This document shows, piece by piece, positions 12,035-24,415 of a DNA stretch of 64,000 nucleotides. The translations under genes were made by a program, and so were the position numbers. The notes beneath the pieces were generated by a model. That model was not told the DNA's origin. It did not search any database and worked only from the letters and a program-made list of their open reading frames with translations. Source of the stretch: Paramecium pentaurelia. Taxonomy: Eukaryota > Ciliophora > Oligohymenophorea > Peniculida > Parameciidae. Each line of letters begins with the position of its first letter. Within the stretch, counting starts at the first letter, position 1. The stretch is taken from positions 93,315-157,314 of the forward strand of contig CAJJDO010000137.1 in NCBI GenBank assembly GCA_905183005.1, written 5' to 3'.

Positions 12035-14316
12035 ATGAAATCGAAACAATATGTTTCATAGATATTGGATTTGGATTAATAAAAAGCATAAATAAAGTTA
12101 TTAGAAGAGAAGAATGTAAGTAACATACTAATTAGTAGGAGAAATTAATTTAATAGAATTATGATTTAATTCGTGAAATAACACAATATTAAATACAATT
12201 AAGAGAGAAGGATTAATAGATTGAATAATTGAAAAAAGAGAATGGATCATTGAAATTTGAATTGCAAGTATTTCAAGTTTAAAATCAAAGTTAGTTTTTA
12301 AATAAGAAGATTTATATAGTGTAGTATCATTAGATCGGTATAAGAAGGTATCTTCAGCAATTTAACCTTAAAGTATTTATGATTTTTATAAAGGGAAACG
12401 TATATTTGAGACTAAGAAGACAACATTACATATGAATTACTTGAATCCAAAGAAATGCAATAATGAGCAAGAAGAACTTATAAGTCCTGGAATAGTAGAA
12501 TATGGAAAATAAAATGATAATTAATAAAGTTAAGCAGTAATAGAGGATGTTTAAGTAAAAGGATTTCAATAAAATAATTTATCTGAAATAAAGTAGATAA
12601 CATAGATATAATCAAAGATAATATTAGAATAATGTAAAGGTGATGAATCGAATTTCACACCATAGTAATTATTATAGGAATCTATTTTAATAAAATAAGA
12701 TTAATAATCATTGTAAAAAGAATAGAAAAAATAATATTCATTATTTGAAGAATTCCTTATTATTAGTGTTTCTAAATCAACATTGAATGGATTAAGTAAT
12801 AATATTTTAGAAACAAGAGAAATTAATTTGAAACCTGAGATTTTATTTCAACATTCATCTGCTTAATCAAGTTATATGGAATAATTATAATTATTGCCAT
12901 AATAAATACATCCATATGGATTGAAAGTAAAATTAGAAGAGAAAACTCTATCTATGAGTAATTTGAATTCGTACAAAATTATAAAAAATATTTTAGAATT
13001 CTAATGGGTGGGCAAAGTTATGATAGATTAGCAGGTGCATATGTAATTACTATGAAATCAGAATAAACATTTAATAACAATTCCTTTATAAATCATGCAT
13101 CTTAAATAAATCCAGATAATATAAGTGATCTAATCTCTATAACTAACATTCATCATTAATTATATTGTATTTGTGTTGATGTTCCAGATTTTTATGATTA
13201 TAATTTTTCCAATAATAATTCCAAATTAAAAAAGAAATACTTTTATTCACTATCTAAAACGTATTGTTTCATCACTAAAGCACCAATAATAGATTTTTTT
13301 ATTGAAATTATCAAAATTATTATAAGTAATAATATTATTCATTATTAGATACATTAAAATACAAAAAAGCAGAGATTTATTCAATGGTTTCAGAATTCGA
13401 AGAGACTTTAGGAAATATTGATAATTCTTTCTATACAGTACATATTAATTTCTTTAATAATAGTCATTCAAACCAGAACTATTTAATTTTTTAACAGAAT
13501 TGCAAAATTCAAAATTTATTAGTGAATGTAATTATTAATTTTTACAAACTCCAATAAAACATCAATTAATACATTGTTAAGATTTTCAAAATTATGAAAT
13601 AGAATGGGCCATCTCTTATGCGCTTTCACATATGGAATTACCTCATTATTTAATACTATTGATTAATATGTTGTTGGAATAAAATATTTGTATTATTAGT
13701 TGTAATCGAACTTTATTAAGTTCTTTATTGTAATTTATACTTTATATTCTATAGAATGATATTACCACATATGATTCAACCTTTTTAACATATATAACCT
13801 ACTATACATGCTTTAACTGCTTAATTGATGCCAATACTTGATTCTCCTGTTCCCATTATTTGTGGAATAGTTAAAGACAGTGAAAATGGATTACATCATT
13901 TGGGAATTGAAGATATAGATTCCTTTTATGATGAATAATCTTAAATTCTATTCTTTGATGCTAATAAACTCAAATTTTTTAATTTGAATAATAATCTTAC
14001 AGAAAGGAAGATATATACCACTTTATTTTATAAATTATTTTAAACATACTAATAAATACGTTAATAAAGTGTTCCTGGCCATTATTTACCAGATAATAAT
14101 GAAATAACCATAAATTTAAGTATTAAAATTTTAGATGATACTAAAGCTTATATTTAAGAAACCTTACTCTCTTTAATTCCAGAAGTTGATGGTGAAATCA
14201 ATCTTGATTAAATTTAAGAGAAAATTCTTAACTCAACTGAGGATGAAATTTTAAAATAAATAGTACAAACTCAATATTTCTCTTACTATATCTAATAGAA
14301 ATTCCAACCTAAATGA
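12035..14316 (+). CDS. DENN domain protein, putative Rab GEF
   Basis: 711 residues in seven exons; introns near 12116-12138, 12268-12290, 12971-12996, 13326-13348, 13438-13463 and 13730-13754. A short N-terminal coiled coil is followed by a tripartite DENN module. The u-DENN part includes EEFLIISVSK and MGGQSYDRLAGAYVITM. The core includes YSLSKTYCFITKAPIIDFF and a hydrophobic block ELPHYLILLINMLLEQNICI. Then comes ILPHMIQPFQHIQ...LDSPVPIICGI, matching the family's WQHPYIPxLP...APxPFLIG. DENN proteins load GTP on Rab GTPases in membrane traffic. The second intron could end at AAAG (as given), or a different intron could run from GTTTTT to TATAG slightly downstream; both keep the frame. The other junctions are firm. 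Confidence 0.83.
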
Positions 14317-14395
14317 AATATTTTTAGTTTATCTGATATTAAATTATAAAAGATCTTAATTATATCTTAATAATATTATATATATATATAGTGAT

Positions 14396-14973
14396 TCATA
14401 ATTTTTCTAAATATTAGACCACTAAATGAGGATATTTATTTTTCATAACCTAAAAATTAATATCATTCATTTTTCCATCATTCATCACAACTTTGAATAC
14501 ATTATCTTTATGTCCTAGTATCATTTTAGGATCCAATTAAATTTTGTCTCCTTGTTCAGGTATATGTTCTTCTTCATTTTTAATTATATTTATTCTAAAG
14601 TTCTAATTGCGTTTATTAATAACTCCATATTATATGTATTCTATTTATAGATCCTACCTAAAATCACCCCTTATATTGTAGATTACACTATCGAGTCCAA
14701 TCAAATCATTTTCTTTTATGTAAACTTCATCTATTTGTCCAGGCCATCTATTATAAAGTTCTATTAATTCTCCTTAGTTTAAAATTTTGAGAGCAATATA
14801 ACAATTATACACATAATCACCCTCATCTTATAATGATGTGCACAAGTATTACTAATGAACACTTCAATTACTTTGACTGTTTTAGTTTGGATTGGCTAAT
14901 CTATTAAATCTCTAAGAGTGATATTGATTCCAATTGAGTTCGAAGTGATTTTTTAATATTCATATACTTTCAT
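14396..14973 (-). CDS. Small protein with lipoyl/biotinyl-like fold
   Basis: 183 residues; one 26-nt intron whose acceptor is AAG. Residues about 35-95 follow the hammerhead pattern of biotinyl/lipoyl domains: VKVIEVFINEGDYVYNCYIA, then a second half GQIDEVYIKENDLIGLDSVI that mirrors it as VxEGDxVxxGxxL. At the tight turn where these domains carry the modified lysine (for example MKM or DKA), this protein has ELYNRW and no lysine, so it is unlikely to be lipoylated or biotinylated. The second half is unrecognised. Its start codon is only 14 bp from the divergent PAP2 gene. Confidence 0.6.
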
Positions 14974-14987
14974 ATATATTAAAATTA
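14974..14987. promoter_or_regulatory. 14-bp spacer between divergent start codons
   Basis: The ATG of the lipoyl-like gene (14971-14973, minus) and the ATG of the PAP2 gene (14988-14990, plus) are separated by 14 AT-only bases. Any promoter must lie inside the opposite gene's first exon, or transcripts must overlap head to head. Confidence 0.6.
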
Positions 14988-16295
14988 ATGAAATATAATA
15001 CTAAGAAAAACGCTATACTAGGAATATTATTATTTTCTACTTACATCATTATAGATCAATTTATAGATGAGATATTGCTGTAATACACATACAAATTTAT
15101 CTTTTCTATTAAGAATCCTTCTTTTATTGAAATTAGCTATATGATTAAATCCACCTCATTATTGCTATCTGAAATCATATTATTATACTTCTATCTTAGT
15201 TTCAATAAGAAATTAGATGTGCTTTTGTTGATTTTATTCAGTTGTGTTTTAACAGGAACACATGCGTTTTTAAAAGAAATCTATAATTAAGGCAGACCAT
15301 ATATGTTCAATTCTGATGTTTAAACGTAATCTCTTCTACTATTTTAGTTTAGAATGCATTGCAGAATTGGGTAAACCATCAGGTCATGCTATTTGTATAG
15401 TTTCTTACATGATCTCCATTTATTATGCTGATCATTTTGAAAATGAAGAAGAAATGAAATTACCTCTTTTTAAAGCAATTCTATATACAATCATAGCTTT
15501 GATTGTTTGCTTATCTAGAGTAATTTTAGGAGTACATTCTATTGGATAAGTAATTTATGGTATCATATTTACATTATGTATGTATATGATTTACTTGAAT
15601 ATAGTTCATACAAAAGTAAAAAAGTAATTATTCTATTAATAAATATTTAGGTTCATTCTTAAGCATATCAAGTATTAAAGTCATAGATTAACAATTTTTA
15701 CAGCAGTATTATTTTTAGTATTTTTAACACTATCTTTATCAGCTGATTTCTATTCTCGTAATTACTTTGCTTAGAATCCTAATTTATATTATAAATTTAT
15801 GGATGCTGTATAAGAATGTAGGGAAAGAAATGGATTAGAAAAATTAAATGATGAAAATGGATTTATTCTTTAGAGATCAACTTCTCAATCCTATGGTTAC
15901 TATTTCATTATCATAGGAGCATTATTGGGTAAGCATAAGAGAACTATTGATTAGGACTGGTGATTTTCAGAGGAGTATATGAAGAAGGATTATATGAAGT
16001 ATAATCAAAGTTCAGAACAAGATTGACTCTTTTCATAAGGATTATGTTATTTTACTTTATGATATTTTCAGTTTAGTATGGAATGGAGTATTATGAACCA
16101 GAATAATATGAATCATATCTAATAATGATAGTGATTGGACATATAATATTAGGATTGTGTATAACATTAATTTATCCAATATTAATGTATTTTTTAGGAT
16201 TAGAAATATATGGAAGTATGTAATGTGTAAATAAATCTACTTTATTTATTGATTATTCACATATATGGGAATCAGAGAGTATGATTTCTGAATGA
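14988..16295 (+). CDS. PAP2-superfamily membrane phosphatase
   Basis: 419 residues; introns 15326-15347 and 15929-15954. The three acid-phosphatase motifs are complete: KEIYNQGRP (KxxxxxxRP), KPSGHA (PSGH) and SRVILGVHSIGQ (SRxxxxxHxxxQ). The catalytic His residues sit in the last two. About eight to nine hydrophobic helices surround them, and a soluble loop lies between residues 250 and 300. The family includes lipid phosphate phosphatases, sphingosine-phosphate phosphatases and glucose-6-phosphatase; the substrate cannot be told from sequence. Location is probably ER or another endomembrane, with the active site facing the lumen. Confidence 0.87.
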
Positions 16296-16355
16296 ATAAG
16301 GATATAATATTATCATATTATCATTTTGTAATCATAAACTAATATATAAACATAT

Positions 16356-17319
16356 TCAATGTTTAGTCAATAATGAAAATCCTTCAACAAGATGATAAGA
16401 TATTTATTCAAAGGTTTTTTTGATATCATTCAATATTTTCTATAATAAATTTCCATTTTCTTTGGTCAATTCAAAAACTTCTATTTTCTAATTTATTTAC
16501 TATTCATCTTCAAATAATCCATATTATTTGTATTTGAATAAGAGATCAATAGGTAATTCTTCATGTTATAAACTAAGTATAGCAATTTAACTAATGCATT
16601 AAACATGATTTAGTAATTTTAATAATTCCTTATTTTAAAATATTAAATCAGATTTCATTTTTGATAACATCTTAATATAAAAATCTTCTAAAGATTTGAT
16701 TTCATTTTAAATCTATATAATTTAAAAGGAAATACTTTAGAGAATTGTTAAATTTAATTATTTTTATCAATCAATTCATTCTCTAACATTTTAATTTATG
16801 TTTTTTGTTTTTCCATATCATTATCTGAACCCAGTGATAATTTCAATTATTAATTATATGATGTTAATTATTAGATAGTGAAATTTAATTTCTTAATAAC
16901 CATGTCCTTATGTTTAATTTAGTCTTTCTGAATTTACATCTATTATTTTAAAGTCAAAATTTCTTACTAGAGATTTTAGTAAAACTTACTTACAAAGAAA
17001 TATTTTCATTCTGCATATCAATAGTCTTTAATTCTTAAACTTAATGTTCATAGATTGATTACATAGGAGATTAGAATTCACTTGTTGTGGTTACAAAACT
17101 ACCTATTTTTGATTATATTTTTTAGAATTCTTCTTTGAATGATGTATATTGTTATGTAGTTATTTTAGTTTCTAATGTATTTCTACTTTAAATCTTATTA
17201 TCAGATTGAAGTGTTTATGTTCTATGAGTGGCTTTAGGTGTATGAAACCAATTTTCATTTAATTATTTGTATGCACTTCTTGTGGATAAACATTTCATGT
17301 CTTATTCATATTACTTCAT
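16356..17319 (-). CDS. Coiled-coil protein of unknown function
   Basis: 305 residues; introns 16967-16989 and 16713-16735, both 23 nt. The N-terminal 100 residues are Thr/Ser/Gln-rich; from about residue 110 a long coiled coil follows (KDMVIKKLNFTIQQL, MEKQKTQIKMLENEL). The last 100 residues are Leu-rich helices without a recognised domain. It is divergent from the B-box gene with a 76-bp gap, so the two may share a promoter. Confidence 0.75.
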
Positions 17320-17395
17320 TTAATTAAGTAGTTAATATTTAATTATTTGATGTTCATCTTTTGTTTTCAGTTAGACACATAATATTAATAACTTA

Positions 17396-18693
17396 ATGAG
17401 TTCAATACAAAGATAACCTCGTAGTCGTATATTTGAATCTGATTCATCAAGACCATCTGATAGACCTATTACTCCATCATAATAATAATAATCAACCAAT
17501 TACAAATTAAGACATCTCACATACAATACTCAATTAACTGTACCTATTGTTTAATGTCATTACCATCCTGATTAATTTATACAAAACTTTTGTAAACATC
17601 TGTATCAAAATTTTTATCATTTCTAAGTGACTGTTTACTTCCTTTATGTCCTGCTTGTGTGAATATTCATTAAGAAGATCATAATAATTAATAATATGCT
17701 CCAACTTTTGATCATCTTTCAACATGTTTAGCAGAATAATATAATAAAATTGTTGACATATGTAATTTATTGAGTGATGATATACAAAATGTAACAGAAC
17801 TTAAAACAATTATAAATGAACATCACAAAACATAAAAAAATAAATTTAATGAAGCAAAAGAAAAATTATATAAGTCTATAGATAATTATTTATAAACACT
17901 TGAAAATACTCTAAATACTCAATCACAAAAATAAATTGATTATTTAATCAATTAAATCAATTAATTTCATAGATTATCATATGAAAGATGGAATCATTTG
18001 TAAACAAGATTACAAAAATTAAATACTGATAAATGTTTAAAGACTCTTATAAAATGCTATAAACAAAGTAAACCTGAAGATATCTATTCTCAATAACATG
18101 AGTTGTCTCTTTAATTTACAGATTAAATCAAAGCACAATTAGATTAAATATAAATTAATCCTTCATCATTATAAATTGTTATGGACTAATTACATTTGTA
18201 TATTCAAATTGTAAATGAAAATCAAAATTAAACATCACCTTAACAAATTAGAAAATCTTAGAGACCAAACAGTTAATAACATACTGTCTCCGCTTCTCCT
18301 ATAGATCTAAGAATAAAAGGATATCCTATCTAACAAAGATATGTAATTCCAAAAAATAAAGTTGAATTATCGATTCCTTAAATTTAATAAGGATTTCTAC
18401 CATCATAAGGTGGAATCAATTATTATAATTAAGCGTTCCTACCTTTAAATGTATAATAGAAATAAATAAATAACATCCCTCCTTTGCCATTTAGACCTTA
18501 AATTTCTGTAAAATAAATGATAAATCAAACTCCATAAATAAATCCATTACAACCTATAATATAGACTTAAGAAAATAAAAAAGGTGAAGTAATAGATTTG
18601 AAATCAAGTAGAATTCCATTAAGGATGACTGAATAATATTAAAATAGAATTTTTAATGAGAATGATTTCTCACCTAAGTTGAATATTACTTGA
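17396..18693 (+). CDS. B-box zinc finger / coiled-coil protein
   Basis: 423 residues with one 26-nt intron (17602-17627, acceptor AAG) that interrupts the zinc finger. After splicing the segment reads CHYHPDQFIQNFCKHLDC followed by LPLCPACVNIHQEDH. This has the spaced Cys/His ligands of a B-box (C-x2-H...C-x2-H/C...C-x2-C...H-x2-H). A coiled coil of about 150 residues follows, and a Pro/Gln-rich C-terminal half is probably disordered. There is no RING finger before the B-box and no B30.2 domain after it, so this is not a classic TRIM ligase. B-boxes mediate protein interactions and self-association. Confidence 0.8.
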
Positions 18694-18727
18694 TTTATAC
18701 TTAATTATATATATATATAATAATTTG

Positions 18728-20418
18728 ATGGAAGATCAAGTTACTCGTTTCAAAAATAAATATCTAGTCAATCGTAGTAATACAAAAAGAATGACAATAC
18801 GAAAACCATAATTAGAACATTCACCTGATAATTGGAAAGAAATGTTTGGTAATTTCTTACATGATATCTCGTTAAAAAAGAAACATCATAGAGAGAAGAC
18901 TATGAATGTAAAAATTATATTTATAATTATGTTAGCATCTTCAAGATCCATTAATTCATGAGAATCCTCTTTTAATACCATGTACAACTTAAAGATTTAA
19001 GTTGGAATTATTTAAGTATCTAGAAGGAGAATAAAGTGTTTAAGAGATGATGAATTCTATCAATTTCCCTGGATTGAAAGTAATTATATAATTGGACAAG
19101 AGTAAGAAATAACTCCAGATTAAACTAATATCAAAAATCATGTCTAGAAGTTGCGAAACATAAAAAATCATCATAGTGTCCCTATTTATGATAATTCTAC
19201 TCATACAATGTAAATGAAATAATAACATCTAATGAATGAAGGTAAATTTGCAGAAGCTCAGTAAATTCAATAACAATTACATGAATAGACATAAAGAAAA
19301 ATACAAGTTTTAAGAGATTTCATTTAAGAAAGAGTAATAATATTTTATATTATAATTTTTAGATTGAATTAAGAAAGAAGGCTAATTAATAATAAAGATT
19401 AGAAGAAATTAAGAATATTCATTTTATTAAAACTTTTTATGATATTTCAAATGAATATCGTCTAAAACATCAATAATAATAAGAATAATTAGAAGAGGAT
19501 TCTCATTACTTTAAGAAGAGTGTGCCTGGTTCCAAAAAACTCAAATAGATTTATGTCAATTACGATAATGTGTAACCTTATGTTAAACATTAAGGCAAAC
19601 ACTTTGATAAATATAGTTATCCATCAATTGCAATTTTAAAAGATACAATGAATTAATAAAGTAAAGAATATTTACAAGAAGTTCAATAATAAAAATAGAA
19701 AAGATTTGAAGATGCCTTGAAATAAGTTAGAAAATTATTAGAATCATAAAATATTAGATTTAGTAGTAATAGAAATAATAATAACAAATCATAACCTCTC
19801 GATTGGTAAATTGATGTTACTATTGCATCTCCAAAAAGAAATCCTACTGAAAAAATTAATATATCTTAAACTGGAATAGATTACAAGAATCTTAAAGATT
19901 ATGTTATTGCCAAGAAACCTTTCTTCTTATTTACAAAAAGAGCAAAATAAGATAAAAATCCTAAAAATGCCCATGGACTTATTACTATGTTTGATCTTAA
20001 ATTATATGATTACATTCATAACAAAAAGATATATACATCCAATCCTCAACTCAAATAGATTTCTGATAAATTTCACACTATGATTGAAAGTAAAAAAGAA
20101 TAAGAAATTAATACTTAACTGGAAATCTAAATTGAATAAAGAAAGTACTAGTTAAATAAAATGAAAAGAGACTCAGCACCAGAACAGTGCTAAAATGATG
20201 TATCTTAATATTCAGATGATTAATCACTATAATCAATTTATGAAGTCAATCTTGATATGTTATATAACTAGTCACATTAATTGCATAAAAAGCTTGGTGA
20301 ATCAATTGATGGGGGATTTGCTAAAAGAATAAAATAGATTATTAAATTGGAAGAAGTGAATCAATAGTGTTTAAAAACAAATCTAGAAAAATTAACAAAA
20401 TAGAAAATTTCTATATGA
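18728..20418 (+). CDS. Gln-rich helical protein of unknown function
   Basis: About 537 residues. Introns at 18908-18935 and 19334-19362 are clear. A third, needed to restore the frame, is either 18982-19001 (GTA...AAG, 20 nt) or 19001-19023 (GTT...TAG, 23 nt); both give open frames. The protein is basic and rich in Gln, Lys and Ile, with predicted helices near residues 180-260 and 330-360. No motif is recognised. Confidence 0.68.
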
Positions 20419-20525
20419 AAATAATAACTAGTGATATTAAATTAAAAATTATTAAATTATATTACTTACTTTTTTTAATCATTTTCTAATCGATCTAATA
20501 TTTATTTAAATATATATTAATTTGG

Positions 20526-22045
20526 ATGCATAAAATAACACTAAAATTTTTAGACTAATCAATTGAATAGAAATATTAGTAAGAACATTAAATTCCTAAA
20601 AGAAGAACTCATTTAAAAATATTCATGTTATTTTTTATTGTGCTGTAGATTATTAAGCTTACTATAGCATTAATTATTAAAAATTATGCAGTAGCTTATC
20701 CCATACTTGGTATGATGGGATGCACTGCTATTTCTAAGTTCTTTAATTTTAATAAAGAATATCATTAACGTGCATTAATTATTTACATAAACATTTGTTT
20801 TTCAATATATGTACTTTTTTTTGATCCACCTTCAGATACACCAACAATGTATTTTAGAGGAGCTCATTAAATGATTATTAATGTTATTAACATACTTGGA
20901 ACTGAATTTTTAGATTCAACTATGACAATTACTGTTTTGTATTCATTAAGAATATTTCATTTAATAAAAAATAGTGCTATTATTGACATTACATCTGTTA
21001 TTATGGGTTTTGGATCCAATTTTTCTTTGCTTGTTATTGTTTATTTATATCATAAAGCAATAAGATCATAATTCCTTTTAACTTAAATTGATTAAAGATG
21101 GGAAAACATTTTAAAATAAATTCTTCATAATTAAAAATTTATCTTGATTAATTTTTAAATTCAAAAATTGTAATTCTAAAGTGTTACATCTACACTTTCA
21201 CAAACAATACAATCAAAAGAAGAAGTTTTGAATTTTTTAAGAGAATCTAAAGTAGAAAATGATTCATTAGAATAATACTTATTTCATAAGTTATAAGATT
21301 ACTCATAAAATTATTAGGAAATTATTAATCATGCGGTAAATGTTAAGTTTAATAAATAAATAATGTAGGTTGATTTTTCTATCTTTTTTGGAAATTAACC
21401 TACCATCCTAATTTAGATTAGATCATCAAAATTAGATTCCTAAAATTATGAAATTTAAAAAGTTTGTAAATAATATTTAAAATTACTGATTGTCTTTATT
21501 AGGATTATAAAAGAGAATAGACCTTTTGATAAAATATAATTCCATAATTTAGCTAATAATATTTAATTCTAAGATTTAATGATATAAATATGGAATTCAT
21601 AATTAATATGTAAAACTATAAGTTTGAAGAAATAATTATAAAAAATACAAAAGTTTAGTAATCCTAACACTAAAATTTAATTAGTAAGTCCAAATTATTT
21701 TATAAATACAATTCCAAAAATATTTTATTTATTATTAGCATTCATTGTTGATTGTTAAACAAGTGAATTAATCATTATTAAAGGTGAAACTTTGGAAACA
21801 AATTTAAATAAAATAAAATTCTAAGGAAAATTCAATGTTCGTAAACTTAATTATTATATATCGAAAATTAAGTTTTACTTGCTTCTCATTTGCAAGGAAA
21901 TCAATGCAGAATAATTTTGTATATTATATTAATATAATGTTAAGGTATTAATCTTGAATTAAATGATGAAATATTTTTGCCATTCACAAATGTAATTATG
22001 CCTCAATTAAACTTTGGATATTTAAAGAATAATGTAATTAAATGA
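20526..22045 (+). CDS. Multi-pass membrane protein, possibly sensor-kinase-like
   Basis: 497 residues with one 26-nt intron at 21919-21944 (acceptor AAG). About six hydrophobic helices occupy residues 30-180 (for example IFMLFFIVLQIIKLTIALII), followed by a soluble helical region of 300 residues. The arrangement resembles the N-terminal half of the histidine kinase at 6466-8908, but there is no H-box, N-box or glycine box. It may be a degenerate sensor kinase or an unrelated membrane protein. Confidence 0.65.
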
Positions 22046-22248
22046 ATTATATTAAATAAAATTTAAGTATTTATTAACAAAAAAGAATCTCTGATGGAAT
22101 TTTAATATACATATATAAATTATTCTTATTTCTTTTAAAATTATTATTATAATATATTTTACATATATACTAATAATCCATATTAAAATATTTGATTTAT
22201 AAAGTAATACATATGGAAATTTAGGTATAATAATAAATTATAAAAGAA

Positions 22249-23349
22249 ATGTCTAATATAAAGTTTGTTTATTCAAAAAAGGTACATAAAATACCTCCAA
22301 ATGTTACAAATTTACAGAATGTTATTGAGATAATAAAATCAATTTATAAGTAACTTAATACAGTATATTTATATGCCATTATAAACCCAGGTATTTATTT
22401 AAATGAATAACATTAGAGGAGACTGAATCTGTTGCAGAGATAAGGAATGATATAGAATTCTAGTAATTAAAAGCTCTTTATAAATCAAATTAATGGCCAT
22501 CAATCAAATTATTAGTAACAGAAACATAAGATTATAAATCAATTTTGAAAGAATCTTGGGGACTTTTAAATTAAAGTATGGTGATTGTAGAGAAACAAAG
22601 TCGTGATGTTTGCACTTTATTTCAACCAATTCAAATAGATTAATCTTAATAAGTTGTTCCATCAGCTGGACATTAAGGGTAATATAATAATATTATTATT
22701 AGTACTTAAGTTCAAGTAAATTAAAAAGATAATGCATAAAATACTAATTAAATTGATTTTAGACAAAATGAATAACTTAAATAATATATAGCTGATATAG
22801 TAGATAAAAGGATAAGAGAATTAGGATTATTAAATAAAAATCAAAATCAAAATCAAATTCAAAATTATAAAGTCACTTTGACTTCGAAAATACCAGTATT
22901 TACAGGTGTTCTTGGAAAAAAAATGATAGCTTAAATGACAATATTAAATAGTGGAATAAATTAATGGAAAAATGCTTTTTTAACAAATCCAGAATTAGGC
23001 ATTCATTAATAACTTAATAATGTTTCATGTGGTGAATGTTTAACTGTTACTATAGATATACCATATATGCCTGAACATTTCGAAAATTAATTAGAAAGAA
23101 TCTATAAATTATATGTAATAATTATATAAATATATTTAGGTAATTTGTGAAAATGAAAAACAATAAATATAAAAGTTAGAAGATCCAATTGAAATTACAG
23201 TAAAAGCTTCATAATTAAATTAAATTGTTGAATAACTTTAACTTTTATTCCCTTAAAAAAAGAAAGAAGATTTGGTTAAATTTGTTGATGAAAAGGGTGT
23301 AAATAAAACATTTGATGAATTCGTAGAAATGCTCTTATAAGAGTATTGA
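22249..23349 (+). CDS. PB1-like / NBR1-FW-like protein, putative autophagy adaptor
   Basis: 349 residues; introns 22391-22416 and 23115-23139. The first 90 residues look like a PB1-type fold (MSNIKFVYSKKVHKIPPNV...WPSIKLLV). Residues about 215-295 (PVFTGVLGKKMIAQMTILNS, NQWKNAFL, ...VTIDIPYMPEHFENQ) resemble the Ig-like FW domain of NBR1 and ILRUN, which is built around a beta sandwich with spaced tryptophans. The last 30 residues (EDLVKFVDEKGVNKTFDEFV) could be a UBA-like helix bundle. This order (PB1, FW, UBA) is that of NBR1 autophagy receptors, but the ZZ finger and LIR were not recognised. A shorter paralogue lies at 49138-49797. Confidence 0.6.
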
Positions 23350-23413
23350 TTAGATTCACTAATTTATGATATGGGATATTTTAAATAAATTTACAATGTT
23401 ACTAATAATAAAA

Positions 23414-24025
23414 TCATTCTTTTTCTTTTGTTCTACCATTTCTTCCTTTTTATTTAATTGGAACCTAATCCCATTCATCATCAGAATCTTAATCTTTTTA
23501 TTTATTTATTTATTATTCACCAAATTATTCACATAAATCTTAAACTTCATTCTTTTCTTCATCTGAACTCTCTCCCCAAACAGGTAAACCTTCTGTATTT
23601 TTATTTTTAGGTTCTTCTTTCTTTTTTTTATTTCTAACTCTCTTTTTCTTTTATGGTTAATCAGGTACAATAACACCTGGTATTTATATATTTTATTTTT
23701 ATTATTATTATTTTAATTGTTATTATGCTTTTCTTTATTCTTTTTACTATTCTTTAATTACTTTCTACATTTCTACCATTAAATTACCTTCTTCTGTATT
23801 CTTATTTAAATCTGAACATTATTTAAGATGTGTATCCATGTTTGCTTTGAGAATAACATGCAAATAATTATATGGACAATGTTCAAATAGATTTTCTAAT
23901 CTTGCTTTATCTTAACATCCTTAAGAGATATGATAGAATAATTTAGAGTTTGGCATCTGATGTGATGGATTATAAGGACATTTAACTTAAAAATCATGTC
24001 TTTCATCACCTGTTTTAAAACTCAT
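23414..24025 (-). CDS. GTSF1-like tandem CHHC zinc finger protein
   Basis: Single exon, 203 residues. Two adjacent CHHC fingers of the U11-48K type open the protein: CPYNPSHQ...HISQGC (C16, H22, H32, C37) and CPYNYLHV...HLKQC (C50, H56, H66, C70). Tandem CHHC fingers at the N terminus are the hallmark of gametocyte-specific factor 1 (Gtsf1/Asterix), a partner of Piwi proteins; U11-48K and TRM13 have a single finger. The C-terminal half is Gln-rich, then basic, then acidic with isolated tryptophans (LPVWGESSDEE and DDEWDQV), which fits the aromatic-acidic tail through which GTSF1 contacts Piwi. Gtsf1 has been tied to small-RNA-guided genome rearrangement in Paramecium, so a role with development-specific Piwi proteins is likely. 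Confidence 0.82.
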
Positions 24026-24094
24026 AAAAAGTCTATGTATTATAATTATTTTAATATTTCAATTATAAACTAATATTTCAATAATTAATTTAAA

Positions 24095-24415
24095 ATGGAC
24101 AATTTAATATTACTTCTTAAAAATCTATTTATATAATATGAAGTAAAAATAGATGAACAAGAATTTAACAACTTAGAAAATGAAATGAATAAAGTGTTAA
24201 TCTAACATAAAGAGAGATCTCCATTTAAGGATATTACAAATAATGAAAAACAAGCAGAAACATAATTAGAAGCATATGGAGAAACAATAATCAAAAGAAT
24301 TGAAAGTGTACGAAAACAATCTATAAATAATATACTTTAAGAAGAAAGTTTCCCTCGATCTTCCCAATCAATAGAAAATAATTAAAGATAACATTTACAC
24401 TATCATTCCTAATGA
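24095..24415 (+). CDS. Small helical protein of unknown function
   Basis: Single exon, 106 residues, highly charged (QQEFNNLENEMNKVL-like helices in the middle). No domain recognised. It is divergent from the GTSF1-like gene with a 69-bp gap. Support comes only from the clean frame with ATG and TGA and a coding-like composition. Confidence 0.5.
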
